Positions 22,489 through 30,133 of a stretch of DNA of 30,133 nucleotides are shown one piece after another. The position numbers were made by a program, and so were the translations under genes. The DNA comes from JAXJSP01 sp036310005 (lineage in GTDB: Bacteria; Bacillota; Clostridia; Oscillospirales; Acutalibacteraceae). Below the pieces are notes generated by a model, which saw nothing but the letters and a program-made list of their open reading frames with translations, did not search any database and was not told the DNA's origin. Where the stretch lies: NCBI GenBank assembly GCA_036310005.1, contig JAXJSP010000021.1:1-30133 (forward strand), written 5' to 3'. Position 1 is the stretch's first letter; each line of letters starts with the position of its first letter.

Positions 22489-23742
22489 TTGGATAAATTT
22501 ATTATTAATGGCGGCAACAAACTGACCGGAGAAGTTAAGATAAGCGGTGCAAAAAATGCTGCAGTAGCAATTATTCCCGCTTGTCTTTTATGTGATGAGA
22601 CCTGTGTTATCGGTAACTTACCTAATATCAGCGATGTTAATGCTTTATTAAGTATAATTGAAGATTTAGGTGCAAAGGTAACAAGACTTGATGAATATAC
22701 AATTGAAGTTGATCCGTCCGGGGTTAACAGTTATGTTGTACCTTATGAAATGTCTAAAAGAATGAGAGCAAGTTACTATTTCCTTGGTGCTATGCTCGGT
22801 AGGTTTTCAAAAGCCGAAGTTGCTCCTCCCGGTGGTTGTGATTTCGGTGTAAGACCGATAGATTTGCATATTAAAGGCTTTGAAGCTTTGGGTGCAGAGG
22901 TCAGAGTTACTAATAATATGATTGATGCTAAAGCAGAAAGATTAATCGGTAACAGTGTTTATCTTGACCAAGTATCTGTCGGTGCTACAGTAAACATTAT
23001 GTTGACTGCAGTAAAAGCAAGAGGTTTAACTGTTATTGAAAATGCTGCAAAAGAGCCGCATATTGTTGATTTAGCAAACTTTTTGATAACTATGGGTGCC
23101 GATATCAGAGGTGCCGGTACAAATGTTATTAAAATCAGAGGTGTCGACTATTTAGGCAGCACTAACTACAGCATTATTCCTGACCAGATTGAAGCGGGCA
23201 CTTATATGGCGGCTGTTGCTGCTACGGGCGGAGATGTTTTAGTTACTAACATTACACCGAAACATTTAGAATCAATAACTGCCAAACTTGAAGATATGGG
23301 CGTTACAATTGAAGAATTTGATGAAGCAGTCCGAGTTAAAGCAACAGGAATTATTAAGAGTTGCAACATCAAGACTGCACCGCATCCGGGCTTCCCTACT
23401 GATATGCAACCTCAAGCAGTTACTATTTTATCTTTTGCAAACGGAACAAGTTTTGTTGAAGAAAGTGTCTGGGACAACAGATTCAGATATGTCACAGAAC
23501 TTAAAAAGTTCGGGGCTAACATTGAGATTGAAGGAAATCGTGCGATTATTAACGGTGTTAAGCAACTCAAAGGCTGTTCGGTAGAGGCAACTGATTTGCG
23601 TGCAGGCGCTGCAATGGTTGTCGCAGGACTTGCAGCAAGCGGAGTAACCGAAATTACTTCAATTAAATATATTGAACGCGGCTATGAAAATATAATTGAA
23701 AAACTGACTAAACTCGGTGCAGACATTAAAAGAATTCATTAA
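22489..23742 (+). CDS. murA: UDP-N-acetylglucosamine 1-carboxyvinyltransferase
   Basis: 417 residues from the TTG at 22489, which gives the typical MDKFIINGG start and has AGGGGTG 9 bp upstream; a GTG at 22477 overlaps that site. MurA adds enolpyruvate from PEP to UDP-GlcNAc, the first committed step of peptidoglycan synthesis in the cytoplasm. Visible residues are Lys22-Asn23 in ISGAKNAAVA and the active-site Cys117 in APPGGCDFG, the fosfomycin target. FPTDMQPQA and EDMGV are conserved further on. It appears complete. A hairpin at 23746-23775 follows. Firmicutes often have two MurA copies; which one this is cannot be told here. Confidence 0.95.
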   Translation: MDKFIINGGNKLTGEVKISGAKNAAVAIIPACLLCDETCVIGNLPNISDVNALLSIIEDLGAKVTRLDEYTIEVDPSGVNSYVVPYEMSKRMRASYYFLGAMLGRFSKAEVAPPGGCDFGVRPIDLHIKGFEALGAEVRVTNNMIDAKAERLIGNSVYLDQVSVGATVNIMLTAVKARGLTVIENAAKEPHIVDLANFLITMGADIRGAGTNVIKIRGVDYLGSTNYSIIPDQIEAGTYMAAVAATGGDVLVTNITPKHLESITAKLEDMGVTIEEFDEAVRVKATGIIKSCNIKTAPHPGFPTDMQPQAVTILSFANGTSFVEESVWDNRFRYVTELKKFGANIEIEGNRAIINGVKQLKGCSVEATDLRAGAAMVVAGLAASGVTEITSIKYIERGYENIIEKLTKLGADIKRIH

Positions 23743-23745
23743 ATA

Positions 23746-23778
23746 TTAAGGCTATCTCAATTGAGACAGCCTTAATTT
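23746..23778 (+). terminator. Probable terminator after murA
   Basis: TTAAGGCT (23746-23753) and TCTC pair with GAGA and AGCCTTAA (23768-23775) across one A/C mismatch, loop AATT, followed by only a short TTT. It may be partial, since walJ starts 20 bp later. Confidence 0.6.
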
Positions 23779-23798
23779 ATAGATAAGAGGATTTTTAA

Positions 23799-24578
23799 AT
23801 GGCAATTTTTTGTCCACTGTATAGTGGTAGTAGAGGCAACAGTACATTAATCAGCGCAAATAATAAATCTATTTTAATTGATATTGGTGTCAGTTGCAGT
23901 AAGATGATTAAATCACTAACCGATAAAATAGAAGATATTAATAAAATTTCCGCAATTTTTATCACGCACGAACATTCAGATCATATTAGCGGTTTAAAGA
24001 CTTTTATAAAGAAATTCAATATACCTGTTTATTGTTCTGTTCAAACTGCGAAAACTTTAAGACAAATTTATAATGATGAATTTGAGATAACAGATTTTAG
24101 CGATTACATAAGTATTGACGGTTTTACAGTTAAAAGGTTTAATACTTCGCATGACTGTTTAGGCTCAAGCGGCTACAGAGTCACTACACCTGATAATAAA
24201 ACCATCGCGGTATGTACCGACTTAGGTTTTGTTTCTGATGAAGTGCACGAAAATTTATTAGGTTGTGATCTTGTAATGCTTGAATCAAATCACGAAGTTT
24301 CAATGCTGCAGTCCGGTCCCTATCCTTATGAATTAAAAAGAAGAATTTTATCGGATAACGGTCACTTGTCAAATGTTTGTTGTGCTGAAGAAATAACAAA
24401 ACTTGCTCAAAACGGATGTAAAAGATTTGTAATATCACATATAAGTAAAGACAATAATCATCCGATAATTGCATTACAAAATATTGAATTGGCTTTATCT
24501 TTGTGCGGATATACAAAAGATTTAGATTACATTATTGAGGCTGCTACTCAAGAAAACGGAAAGTTGATGATTGTATAG
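23799..24578 (+). CDS. walJ: MBL-fold metallohydrolase WalJ/YycJ
   Basis: 259 residues. The metallo-beta-lactamase signature HEHSDH is at 57-62, following the family start YSGSRGNSTLIS and LIDIGVSC. CTDLGFVSDEV and MLESNHEV supply further metal ligands, and SHISKDNNHP lies near the end. In Bacillus YycJ is tied to the WalRK regulon and to co-ordination of cell division with DNA replication, and it resembles 5' exonucleases; the substrate is not settled. The walJ-rlmH order is conserved in Firmicutes. The stop codon shares one base with the GTG of rlmH, so the two are translationally coupled. Confidence 0.92.
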   Translation: MAIFCPLYSGSRGNSTLISANNKSILIDIGVSCSKMIKSLTDKIEDINKISAIFITHEHSDHISGLKTFIKKFNIPVYCSVQTAKTLRQIYNDEFEITDFSDYISIDGFTVKRFNTSHDCLGSSGYRVTTPDNKTIAVCTDLGFVSDEVHENLLGCDLVMLESNHEVSMLQSGPYPYELKRRILSDNGHLSNVCCAEEITKLAQNGCKRFVISHISKDNNHPIIALQNIELALSLCGYTKDLDYIIEAATQENGKLMIV

Positions 24579-25063
24579 TGGTTAAATTTAAGATTATTGC
24601 AGTAGGTAAAATCAAAGAAAAATTCTACAAAGATGCCTGTGAAGAATATATAAAAAGGCTTAATCTTTACTCTAAAACTGAAGTAACAGAAATTAGCGAA
24701 TATAAATGTTTAAGTGATAAACCCTCCCCTGTTGAAATCGATAATATTCTTATAAATGAGGGAAAATCAATAATTAGTGCTATTCCTAAAAATTATGCGA
24801 TTATACCTATGTGTATAGAAGGTAAAAAACAAAGTTCACTTGAGTTTTCTCAACTGATTAATAATTTTACTGTAAACGGATATGCAGGTATATGTTTTAT
24901 AATCGGCAGTTCTTACGGTTTATCAAGCGAAGTTAAATCTATTTCTGATTTTAAACTGTCAATGTCCGATATGACTTTTCCGCATATGCTAGCAAGGGTT
25001 ATGCTCTTAGAACAAATATACAGAAGTATGAACATTCTCAACAACGGTAAATACCATAAATAA
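24578..25063 (+). CDS. rlmH: 23S rRNA (pseudouridine-1915-N3) methyltransferase RlmH
   Basis: 161 residues, typical length. RlmH is a SPOUT-fold, SAM-dependent dimeric enzyme that methylates pseudouridine 1915 in helix 69 of 23S rRNA on the 70S ribosome. Matching features are the start KFKIIAVGKIKEKFYKDAC, the EYIKRL helix, CFIIGSSYGLS (SAM-binding knot, usually GGSLG or similar), MTFPHMLARVMLLEQIYRS and the invariant C-terminal YHK. The GTG start overlaps the walJ stop by one base. Confidence 0.95.
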   Translation: MVKFKIIAVGKIKEKFYKDACEEYIKRLNLYSKTEVTEISEYKCLSDKPSPVEIDNILINEGKSIISAIPKNYAIIPMCIEGKKQSSLEFSQLINNFTVNGYAGICFIIGSSYGLSSEVKSISDFKLSMSDMTFPHMLARVMLLEQIYRSMNILNNGKYHK

Positions 25064-25074
25064 AAGGTGATTAA

Positions 25075-25701
25075 ATGAAAACTTATAAAATTTATTTAAT
25101 TAGACATGCAATTACTGTGGGCAACCTTAAAGGTCAGTATATCGGTAATACTGATTTGCCTATAATACCCGAGGCTGTTTCAATGCTTAAAGCGATGAAA
25201 GAAAAATATGTTTATCCCGAAGTGGATGAATATTTTACAAGTCCCATGCTTAGGTGCAGACAAACTTTATCCGCTTTATATCCCGATGTAAAGCCGATTA
25301 TTGTTCCTGAATTAAAAGAATATAATTTTGGTGACTTCGAGCAAAAAACACCTGATGAATTAAAAAATGATGAAACGTATAAAAAATGGATAAACGGTGC
25401 TGAGGGCGAAGATCCTGCTCCACCGAACGGAGAAAGCAACTCAGAATTCATTAAAAGAGTATGTCAAAGTTTTAATACAATAGTTGAACATATGATGAGA
25501 GATTCGGTTACTGAGGCTGTTATTTGTACACATGGCGGTGTAATTTCTTCGATTTTGGCAACATACGGACTTCCGCAACGCTCAATCGCCGAGTGGGAAT
25601 GTGTATACGGAAAAGGTTACTGCATAACTATTCAACCCTCAATTTGGATGCGCGGAGGTATGTTTGAAGTATCGGGATACTTCCCTTTTGAAAAAGAATA
25701 A
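25075..25701 (+). CDS. Histidine phosphatase family protein
   Basis: 208 residues. The phosphoglycerate-mutase-like fold is indicated by LIRHAIT (His11 would be the phosphorylated residue), GNTDLPI, SPMLRCRQTLSALYP, EYNFGDFEQK and the second catalytic His in CTHGGVISSIL. The usual RHG is RHA here, a conservative change that should not abolish catalysis. The substrate is unknown; relatives include CobC (alpha-ribazole phosphatase) and broad small-molecule phosphatases, but no cobalamin gene is near. It starts 11 bp after rlmH and precedes nrdG by 29 bp, so it probably belongs to the walJ transcript. Confidence 0.85.
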   Translation: MKTYKIYLIRHAITVGNLKGQYIGNTDLPIIPEAVSMLKAMKEKYVYPEVDEYFTSPMLRCRQTLSALYPDVKPIIVPELKEYNFGDFEQKTPDELKNDETYKKWINGAEGEDPAPPNGESNSEFIKRVCQSFNTIVEHMMRDSVTEAVICTHGGVISSILATYGLPQRSIAEWECVYGKGYCITIQPSIWMRGGMFEVSGYFPFEKE

Positions 25702-25730
25702 AGCAAGTATAATAATGAGGTATTTATAAA

Positions 25731-26423
25731 ATGAAATTCAGCGGATTGCAAAAATTAACTTTATTAGATTATCCGGAAAAGATGGCCTGTACTGTTTTTA
25801 CAGCGGGCTGCAATTTTCGTTGCCCTTTTTGTCATAACGCAACTTTAGTCAATGACATCAATAACGAAGTCGTTTTCGAAGAAAATGAGATTTTAGATTT
25901 TTTAAACAAAAGACAAGGTATTTTAGAAGGCGTTTGTATAACAGGCGGAGAGCCTTTACTTCATGATGATTTGACTGAATTTATTAAAAAAGTTAAGGAA
26001 TCAGGCTTTAAAGTTAAACTTGATACGAACGGTTCGTTTCCAAATAAATTAAAGTATTTAGTAAATAATAATCTTATAGATTATGTTGCTATGGATATTA
26101 AAAATTCAAAAGAAAAATATTCAAAAACAATCGATGTTAAAAACTTTGATATTTCAAGTATTGAAGAAAGCATCAACTTTCTTTTACAAAATAAAATCGA
26201 ATATGAATTCAGGACAACTGTTGTAAAAGAGTTTCATAATTTAGAAGATATTGAAAATATCAGTTTGTGGATCAAGGGTGCAAACAAGTATTTTTTACAA
26301 AATTTTGTTGATTCAGGTAATCTGATATGTGACGGACTGTCAGCGCACGAACCGGAAACTATTAATAAAATGCGTCAAATTGCTCAAAATAATATACAAT
26401 ATGTAGGTGTCAGAGGCATTTAG
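25731..26423 (+). CDS. nrdG: Anaerobic ribonucleotide reductase activating protein (radical SAM)
   Basis: 230 residues. The radical-SAM cluster motif CNFRCPFC supplies Cys27, Cys31 and Cys34, and GVCITGGEPLL is the SAM-binding GGE motif. The start SGLQKLTLLDYPEKMACTVF is characteristic of NrdG-type activases. The enzyme uses reduced [4Fe-4S] and SAM to place a glycyl radical on NrdD. Its gene lies just upstream of nrdD but before the nrdD promoter and NrdR-like boxes, so the two may be transcribed separately, with nrdG at the end of the walJ-rlmH transcript. Activation of another glycyl-radical enzyme cannot be excluded, but the neighbour makes NrdD the obvious target. Confidence 0.92.
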   Translation: MKFSGLQKLTLLDYPEKMACTVFTAGCNFRCPFCHNATLVNDINNEVVFEENEILDFLNKRQGILEGVCITGGEPLLHDDLTEFIKKVKESGFKVKLDTNGSFPNKLKYLVNNNLIDYVAMDIKNSKEKYSKTIDVKNFDISSIEESINFLLQNKIEYEFRTTVVKEFHNLEDIENISLWIKGANKYFLQNFVDSGNLICDGLSAHEPETINKMRQIAQNNIQYVGVRGI

Positions 26424-26433
26424 TAAAATAAAT

Positions 26434-26481
26434 CCACAAGATTTTGTGTTAAAAGTGTTGACAAGATACAATATACGCTAT
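26434..26481. promoter_or_regulatory. Two NrdR-like operator boxes upstream of nrdD
   Basis: Box 1 (26434-26449, CCACAAGATTTTGTGT) matches the NrdR consensus acaCwAtATatwGtgt at about 13 of 16 positions. A weaker box 2 (26466-26481, ATACAATATACGCTAT) matches about 11. Their centres are 32 bp apart, three helical turns, as in known tandem NrdR sites. Box 2 lies between the -35 and -10 of the nrdD promoter, a good place for repression. Confidence 0.6.
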
Positions 26482-26486
26482 ATAAT
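26458..26486 (+). promoter_or_regulatory. Consensus sigma-A promoter of nrdD-trxB
   Basis: A perfect TTGACA (26458-26463), 17-bp spacer and perfect TATAAT (26481-26486). It is the strongest promoter match in the window. The predicted RNA start is near 26492. Confidence 0.9.
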
Positions 26487-26487
26487 G

Positions 26488-26530
26488 GGTGTGCACGACT
26501 CACAAAAAACAAAAGTGCACACCTTATTTT
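26488..26530 (+). terminator. Hairpin straddling the nrdD transcription start
   Basis: GGTGTGCAC (26488-26496) and GTGCACACC (26515-26523) form a 9-bp stem with an 18-base loop, followed by TTATTTTTAT. RNA coming from nrdG would contain the whole stem, whereas RNA starting near 26492 would lose part of the left arm. A terminator for nrdG read-through is one explanation; a DNA operator is another. Confidence 0.5.
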
Positions 26531-26576
26531 TATAAGCAATTTTCTAAATAAATATTAATTTTTAAAGGAGTATTTT

Positions 26577-28946
26577 ATGTACAACGTAGTTAAAAGAGAC
26601 GGAAAACTTGTTAGCTTTGATATTACTAAAATCAGTGAAGCTATCAAAAAAGCATTTGAAGCATGTGAAAGACAGTTCAATCAGGATGTCATCGACTTTC
26701 TTGCATTAAAAGTTACTGCTGAATTTGAGCCTAAAGTTGAAGATGACAAAATCGAAGTTGAACATATTCAAGACAGCGTTGAGTCTGTTTTAATCAAAGC
26801 AGGTTATGATGATGTGGCAAAGGCTTACATTCTTTATCGTCGTCAAAGAGAGAAAATCCGCAATCTTAACGCAACAATGATTGACTATAAAACTGTCATT
26901 GACAACTATCTTAATATTAATGACTGGAGAGTTAAGGAAAACTCAACTGTTACCTATTCTGTCGGCGGTCTTATTCTCAGCAACTCCGGTGCAATAACAG
27001 CAAATTACTGGTTATCTGAAATTTATGATGATGAAATCGGAAATGCACATCGTAATGCCGACATTCATATTCATGACCTTTCTATGCTTACAGGTTACTG
27101 TGCAGGTTGGTCATTAAAACAACTTATTCAAGAAGGACTCGGCGGTGTTACAGGTAAAATCACTTCTGCTCCGGCAAGCCACCTTTCAACCCTTTGCAAT
27201 CAAATGGTAAACTTCCTTGGTATTATGCAAAATGAATGGGCAGGCGCACAGGCTTTCTCATCTTTTGACACTTATTTGGCTCCGTTTGTTAAGGTTGATA
27301 ACCTTAGTTATAAAGAAGTTAAACAATGTATTCAAAGTTTCATTTACGGAGTAAACACACCTTCAAGATGGGGCACTCAGTCACCGTTTACAAACATTAC
27401 TCTTGACTGGACAGTACCAAACGACCTTGCAGAACTCAACTGTATTGTCGGCGGCAAAGAAATGGACTTCAAATACAAAGACTGCAAAGCTGAAATGGAT
27501 ATGGTTAATAAGGCATTCATCGAAATTATGATTGAAGGCGATGCAAACGGAAGAGGTTTCCAATATCCTATTCCTACCTATTCAATTACTCGTGATTTTG
27601 ATTGGTCAGAAAGTGAAAACAACAAACTTTTATTTGAAATGACTGCAAAATACGGCACACCTTATTTTTCAAACTATATCAACAGCGATATGGAACCAAG
27701 CGATGTTAGAAGTATGTGTTGCAGACTTCGTCTTGACTTGCGTGAATTACGCAAAAAATCAGGTGGTTTCTTCGGTAGCGGCGAATCAACAGGTTCTGTT
27801 GGCGTAGTTACCATTAATATGCCGAGAATTGCATATCTTGCAAAAGATGAAGCAGATTTCTATAAACGTCTTGATAAAATGATGGACATTTCTGCACGCT
27901 CTCTTAAAATTAAGCGTACTATTATCACAAAACTCCTTGATGCAGGTCTTTATCCGTACACAAAGAGATATCTCGGTACATTTAACAATCACTTTTCTAC
28001 AATCGGTCTTGTCGGTATGAATGAAGTAGGTCTGAATGCAAAATGGTTAAAAGCAGACCTTACACACAAAGAAACCCAAGACTTTGCAAAAGATGTTCTT
28101 AATCACATGCGTGAGAGACTTTCTGATTATCAGGTTGAATACGGTGATCTTTACAACTTAGAGGCAACACCTGCCGAATCTACTGCATTCCGTCTTGCAA
28201 AACATGACCTTAAGCACTTCCCAGACATTATCACAGCCGCTAAAAATGAGAACGATGCTCCGTATTATACTAACAGTTCACATCTTCCTGTCGGCTATAC
28301 AGAGGATATTTTCAGCGCTCTTGATGTTCAGGATGAACTTCAGACATTATATACATCAGGAACTGTTTTCCATGCATTCTTAGGAGAAAAATTACCTGAC
28401 TGGAAAGCAGCTGCACAACTTGTAAGAAAGATTGCAACAAATTATAAACTTCCTTACTATACCCTGTCACCTACTTATTCGGTATGTAAAAATCACGGTT
28501 ATATTCAAGGTGAAGCATATACTTGCCCTGAATGTGGTGAAACTACCGAAGTATATAGCCGCATTACAGGATATTACAGACCTGTACAAAACTGGAATGA
28601 CGGAAAATCACAAGAGTATAAAGACAGAAAGGTTTACAACATCGCAAATTCACATTTGACACGCGAAGACAAAGTCCAAGATGTTAATACTGATTGTGAC
28701 TGCAATAAGTCTGAACTTGAAGACGGAAATTATCTTTTCACAACAGCGACTTGTCCGAATTGTAAGATTGCTTGTTCAATTTTAGATAAACAAGGAGTAG
28801 AATATAACAAACTGCTTGCAAATGAAAATGTTGAACTTACTCAATCACTTGCAATTAAACAGGCGCCGACACTTGTAGTTGTTCGCGATGGAGAAATTGC
28901 AAAATTTGCCGGTGTGTCTGATATTAAAAAATATCTTAAAGCGTAG
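26577..28946 (+). CDS. nrdD: Anaerobic ribonucleoside-triphosphate reductase with thioredoxin-like C-terminal domain
   Basis: 789 residues. Residues 1-95 are an ATP-cone (VVKRDGKLVSFDITKI), the allosteric switch. The catalytic barrel includes HIHDLSMLTGYCAGW, RGFQYPIPTYSIT and MCCRLRLDLREL. A zinc site (CKNHG, CPECG) precedes the glycyl-radical loop, SRITGYYRPVQNW with Gly665. The protein then continues about 100 residues into a thioredoxin/glutaredoxin-like domain with CPNC (Cys726, Cys729) and the strand APTLVVVRDGEI. Class III enzymes make dNTPs without oxygen, using formate or a thiol system as reductant; the fused domain and the trxB gene 15 bp downstream point to thiols. Ribosome binding site AAAGGAG; promoter at 26458-26486 with NrdR-like boxes. 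Confidence 0.93.
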   Translation: MYNVVKRDGKLVSFDITKISEAIKKAFEACERQFNQDVIDFLALKVTAEFEPKVEDDKIEVEHIQDSVESVLIKAGYDDVAKAYILYRRQREKIRNLNATMIDYKTVIDNYLNINDWRVKENSTVTYSVGGLILSNSGAITANYWLSEIYDDEIGNAHRNADIHIHDLSMLTGYCAGWSLKQLIQEGLGGVTGKITSAPASHLSTLCNQMVNFLGIMQNEWAGAQAFSSFDTYLAPFVKVDNLSYKEVKQCIQSFIYGVNTPSRWGTQSPFTNITLDWTVPNDLAELNCIVGGKEMDFKYKDCKAEMDMVNKAFIEIMIEGDANGRGFQYPIPTYSITRDFDWSESENNKLLFEMTAKYGTPYFSNYINSDMEPSDVRSMCCRLRLDLRELRKKSGGFFGSGESTGSVGVVTINMPRIAYLAKDEADFYKRLDKMMDISARSLKIKRTIITKLLDAGLYPYTKRYLGTFNNHFSTIGLVGMNEVGLNAKWLKADLTHKETQDFAKDVLNHMRERLSDYQVEYGDLYNLEATPAESTAFRLAKHDLKHFPDIITAAKNENDAPYYTNSSHLPVGYTEDIFSALDVQDELQTLYTSGTVFHAFLGEKLPDWKAAAQLVRKIATNYKLPYYTLSPTYSVCKNHGYIQGEAYTCPECGETTEVYSRITGYYRPVQNWNDGKSQEYKDRKVYNIANSHLTREDKVQDVNTDCDCNKSELEDGNYLFTTATCPNCKIACSILDKQGVEYNKLLANENVELTQSLAIKQAPTLVVVRDGEIAKFAGVSDIKKYLKA

Positions 28947-28961
28947 TATACGGTAAAAAAT

Positions 28962-29864
28962 ATGTATGATATTATAATTATTGGCGGTGGTCCTGCAGGA
29001 CTCACCGCCGCAATATATAGTCGTAGAGCAAACAAAAGCGTGCTTGTAATTGAAAAAGGCAGTTTTGGCGGCCAGATAACTTACTCGCCAAAAGTAGAAA
29101 ATATTCCGGGCTTTATCAGTCTTACAGGTAATGAATTTGCTGAAAAGTTAGTTGAACAATCACTTAACTTAGGAGCAGAAATTGAATGTGCCGAAGTAAC
29201 TAAAATAATTGACGGTGATATAAAAACCGTAATTACTGATGACGGTGAGGAATTTACGTCAAAAAGCATTATAATAGCAACAGGTGCTAAACACAGAATG
29301 CTTGGTATTGAAAAAGAAGAAAAGTTTGTCGGTGAAGGAATATCTTTTTGTGCTGTTTGCGACGGTGCATTTTATGAAAACAAAACAGTCGCTGTTATCG
29401 GTGGCGGAAATTCCGCTTTACAAGAGGCACTCCTTCTTTCAGATTTAGCAAGCAAAGTTTATGTAATTCAAAATCTTGATTATCTGACAGGAGAAGATAA
29501 ATTGTCAGAACAATTAAAACAAAAAGAAAATGTAGAAATAATATTAAACAATGTAGTTGAATCAATTATAGGAGAAGACGAATTTAAAGGAATTATAGCA
29601 AAAGATAATAGCGGTAATACAACCGAATTATATCTTGACGGAATGTTTGTTGCTATAGGTTTAATTCCCCAAAATGAACAGTTTTCATTTTTAATTGAAT
29701 TAGACGAAAAAGGTTATGCAATAAGTGATGAAAGTTGTATCACAAAAAGCAACGGAATTTTTGTCGCAGGAGATTGCAGAGCAAAAAAAATCAGACAGGT
29801 TTTAACTGCTGCATCAGACGGTGCTATTGCTGCTTTAGCCGCCTGTGATTACATTAAAGATTAG
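28962..29864 (+). CDS. trxB: Thioredoxin reductase-like FAD/NAD(P)H enzyme
   Basis: 300 residues, typical for low-molecular-weight thioredoxin reductases. FAD-binding GGGPAGLTAAIYSRR starts at residue 8. The redox-active CAVCD has Cys130 and Cys133, and the second nucleotide-binding motif is VAVIGGGNSALQEALLLSD. The C-terminal FAD motif GIFVAGDCRAKKIRQVLTAA is complete. The enzyme passes electrons to thioredoxin-like proteins. No separate trxA is in the window; the CPNC domain of the adjacent NrdD is a plausible partner. The NADPH-type HRR motif is not evident after the second Rossmann motif (KVYVIQNLDYL), so the electron donor is open and could be NADH or ferredoxin. It lies 15 bp after nrdD with a weak ribosome binding site, suggesting co-transcription. 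Confidence 0.9.
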   Translation: MYDIIIIGGGPAGLTAAIYSRRANKSVLVIEKGSFGGQITYSPKVENIPGFISLTGNEFAEKLVEQSLNLGAEIECAEVTKIIDGDIKTVITDDGEEFTSKSIIIATGAKHRMLGIEKEEKFVGEGISFCAVCDGAFYENKTVAVIGGGNSALQEALLLSDLASKVYVIQNLDYLTGEDKLSEQLKQKENVEIILNNVVESIIGEDEFKGIIAKDNSGNTTELYLDGMFVAIGLIPQNEQFSFLIELDEKGYAISDESCITKSNGIFVAGDCRAKKIRQVLTAASDGAIAALAACDYIKD

Positions 29865-29913
29865 ATGACATTCTATTCAAATTTAATTATTTAAACAAAA
29901 TATTTATAATTAT

Positions 29914-29954
29914 AAAAGTCAGGCTCTCCGGCTCAACCGTAAGACCTGACTTTT
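29914..29954 (+). terminator. Terminator after trxB
   Basis: AAAAGTCAGG (29914-29923) pairs perfectly with CCTGACTTTT (29945-29954), with a 21-base loop that can form a small CGG/CCG stem. The A and T ends make it usable in both directions. Confidence 0.8.
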
Positions 29955-30023
29955 ATATTAAGGCATTTTACTACTTTATTTAATTAATAATAAATGATGA
30001 TATACTAATCTATCAGCTTAGAT

Positions 30024-30056
30024 AAAAAAATCGTTCTCTTTCAAGAACGATTTTTT
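30024..30056 (-). terminator. Terminator of the minus-strand tRNA-Leu
   Basis: TCGTTCT (30031-30037), six-base loop, AGAACGA (30044-30050), flanked by A and T runs. On the minus strand the stem follows the tRNA CCA end directly and is followed by seven T. Confidence 0.8.
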
Positions 30057-30133
30057 GGTGCGAGCAGTGGGACTTGAACCCACACGTCTCTCAACACACG
30101 CCCCTCAAACGTGCCTGTCTGCCTATTCCAGCA
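30056..30133 (-). tRNA. tRNA-Leu (anticodon GAG), 5' end cut by the window edge
   Basis: The minus strand ends in TGCTCGC, discriminator A and encoded CCA (30056-30058). The anticodon stem CACGT/GCGTG encloses TTGAGGG, giving anticodon GAG. The T-arm (GTGGG, GTTCAAGTC, CCCAC) and a long variable arm are present. The sequence starts at position 8 of the tRNA, so only the 5' acceptor strand is missing. Confidence 0.9.

Overview
The window looks like a chromosomal segment of a low-GC, anaerobic, spore-forming Firmicute, most likely a gut Clostridium relative of the Ruminococcus/Oscillospiraceae type. The clues are an AT-rich sequence, strong GGAGG-type ribosome binding sites with many TTG/GTG starts, a dockerin-bearing secreted protein, the sporulation gene yunB, the clostridial IspH-ribosomal protein S1 fusion, an oxygen-independent (class III) ribonucleotide reductase, and GlnRS beside an atypical GluRS. 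This placement is inference; there is no 16S gene here.

Positions 1-2790 are accessory DNA, visibly richer in GC than the rest. They hold the start of a TraX-like membrane protein (cut by the window edge), an actin-type plasmid partition pair (parM, parR), a DUF3847 protein typical of mobilizable elements, a hairpin plus nick-like core that closely resembles a MOBQ-type transfer origin, and only the C-terminal part of a large serine recombinase. The relaxase expected after DUF3847/oriT is missing. I read this as a decayed integrative or mobilizable element beside a tRNA-Leu(UAG) gene.

Positions 2790-11655 are mostly minus-strand core genes. yunB follows a terminator, and upstream of that lies the operon FAD oxidoreductase - cmk - plsC - ispH::rpsA. 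Further right is a second minus-strand operon with a dockerin protein, whose transglutaminase-like domain seems to have lost its catalytic Cys, followed by a membrane protein with a zinc ribbon, a kinase fold lacking the key catalytic residues, and PASTA repeats. This pair is the least ordinary protein content of the window.

Positions 11745-17464 are a plus-strand operon: an orphan OppA-like lipoprotein, yloU, a fakA/yloV kinase and recG. It ends at a bidirectional terminator shared with a convergent gtrA-glycosyltransferase pair (17463-18958). Positions 18980-29954 are plus strand: gltX-glnS, murA, walJ-rlmH-histidine phosphatase-nrdG, then nrdD and trxB.

nrdD has a consensus promoter overlapped by two NrdR-like boxes 32 bp apart, and its product carries a thioredoxin/glutaredoxin-like C-terminal domain. 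Together with the adjacent thioredoxin reductase this suggests a built-in thiol route for anaerobic dNTP synthesis. A partial tRNA-Leu(GAG) on the minus strand ends the window. I saw no CRISPR array, rRNA, intact insertion sequence, T-box or recognisable riboswitch.
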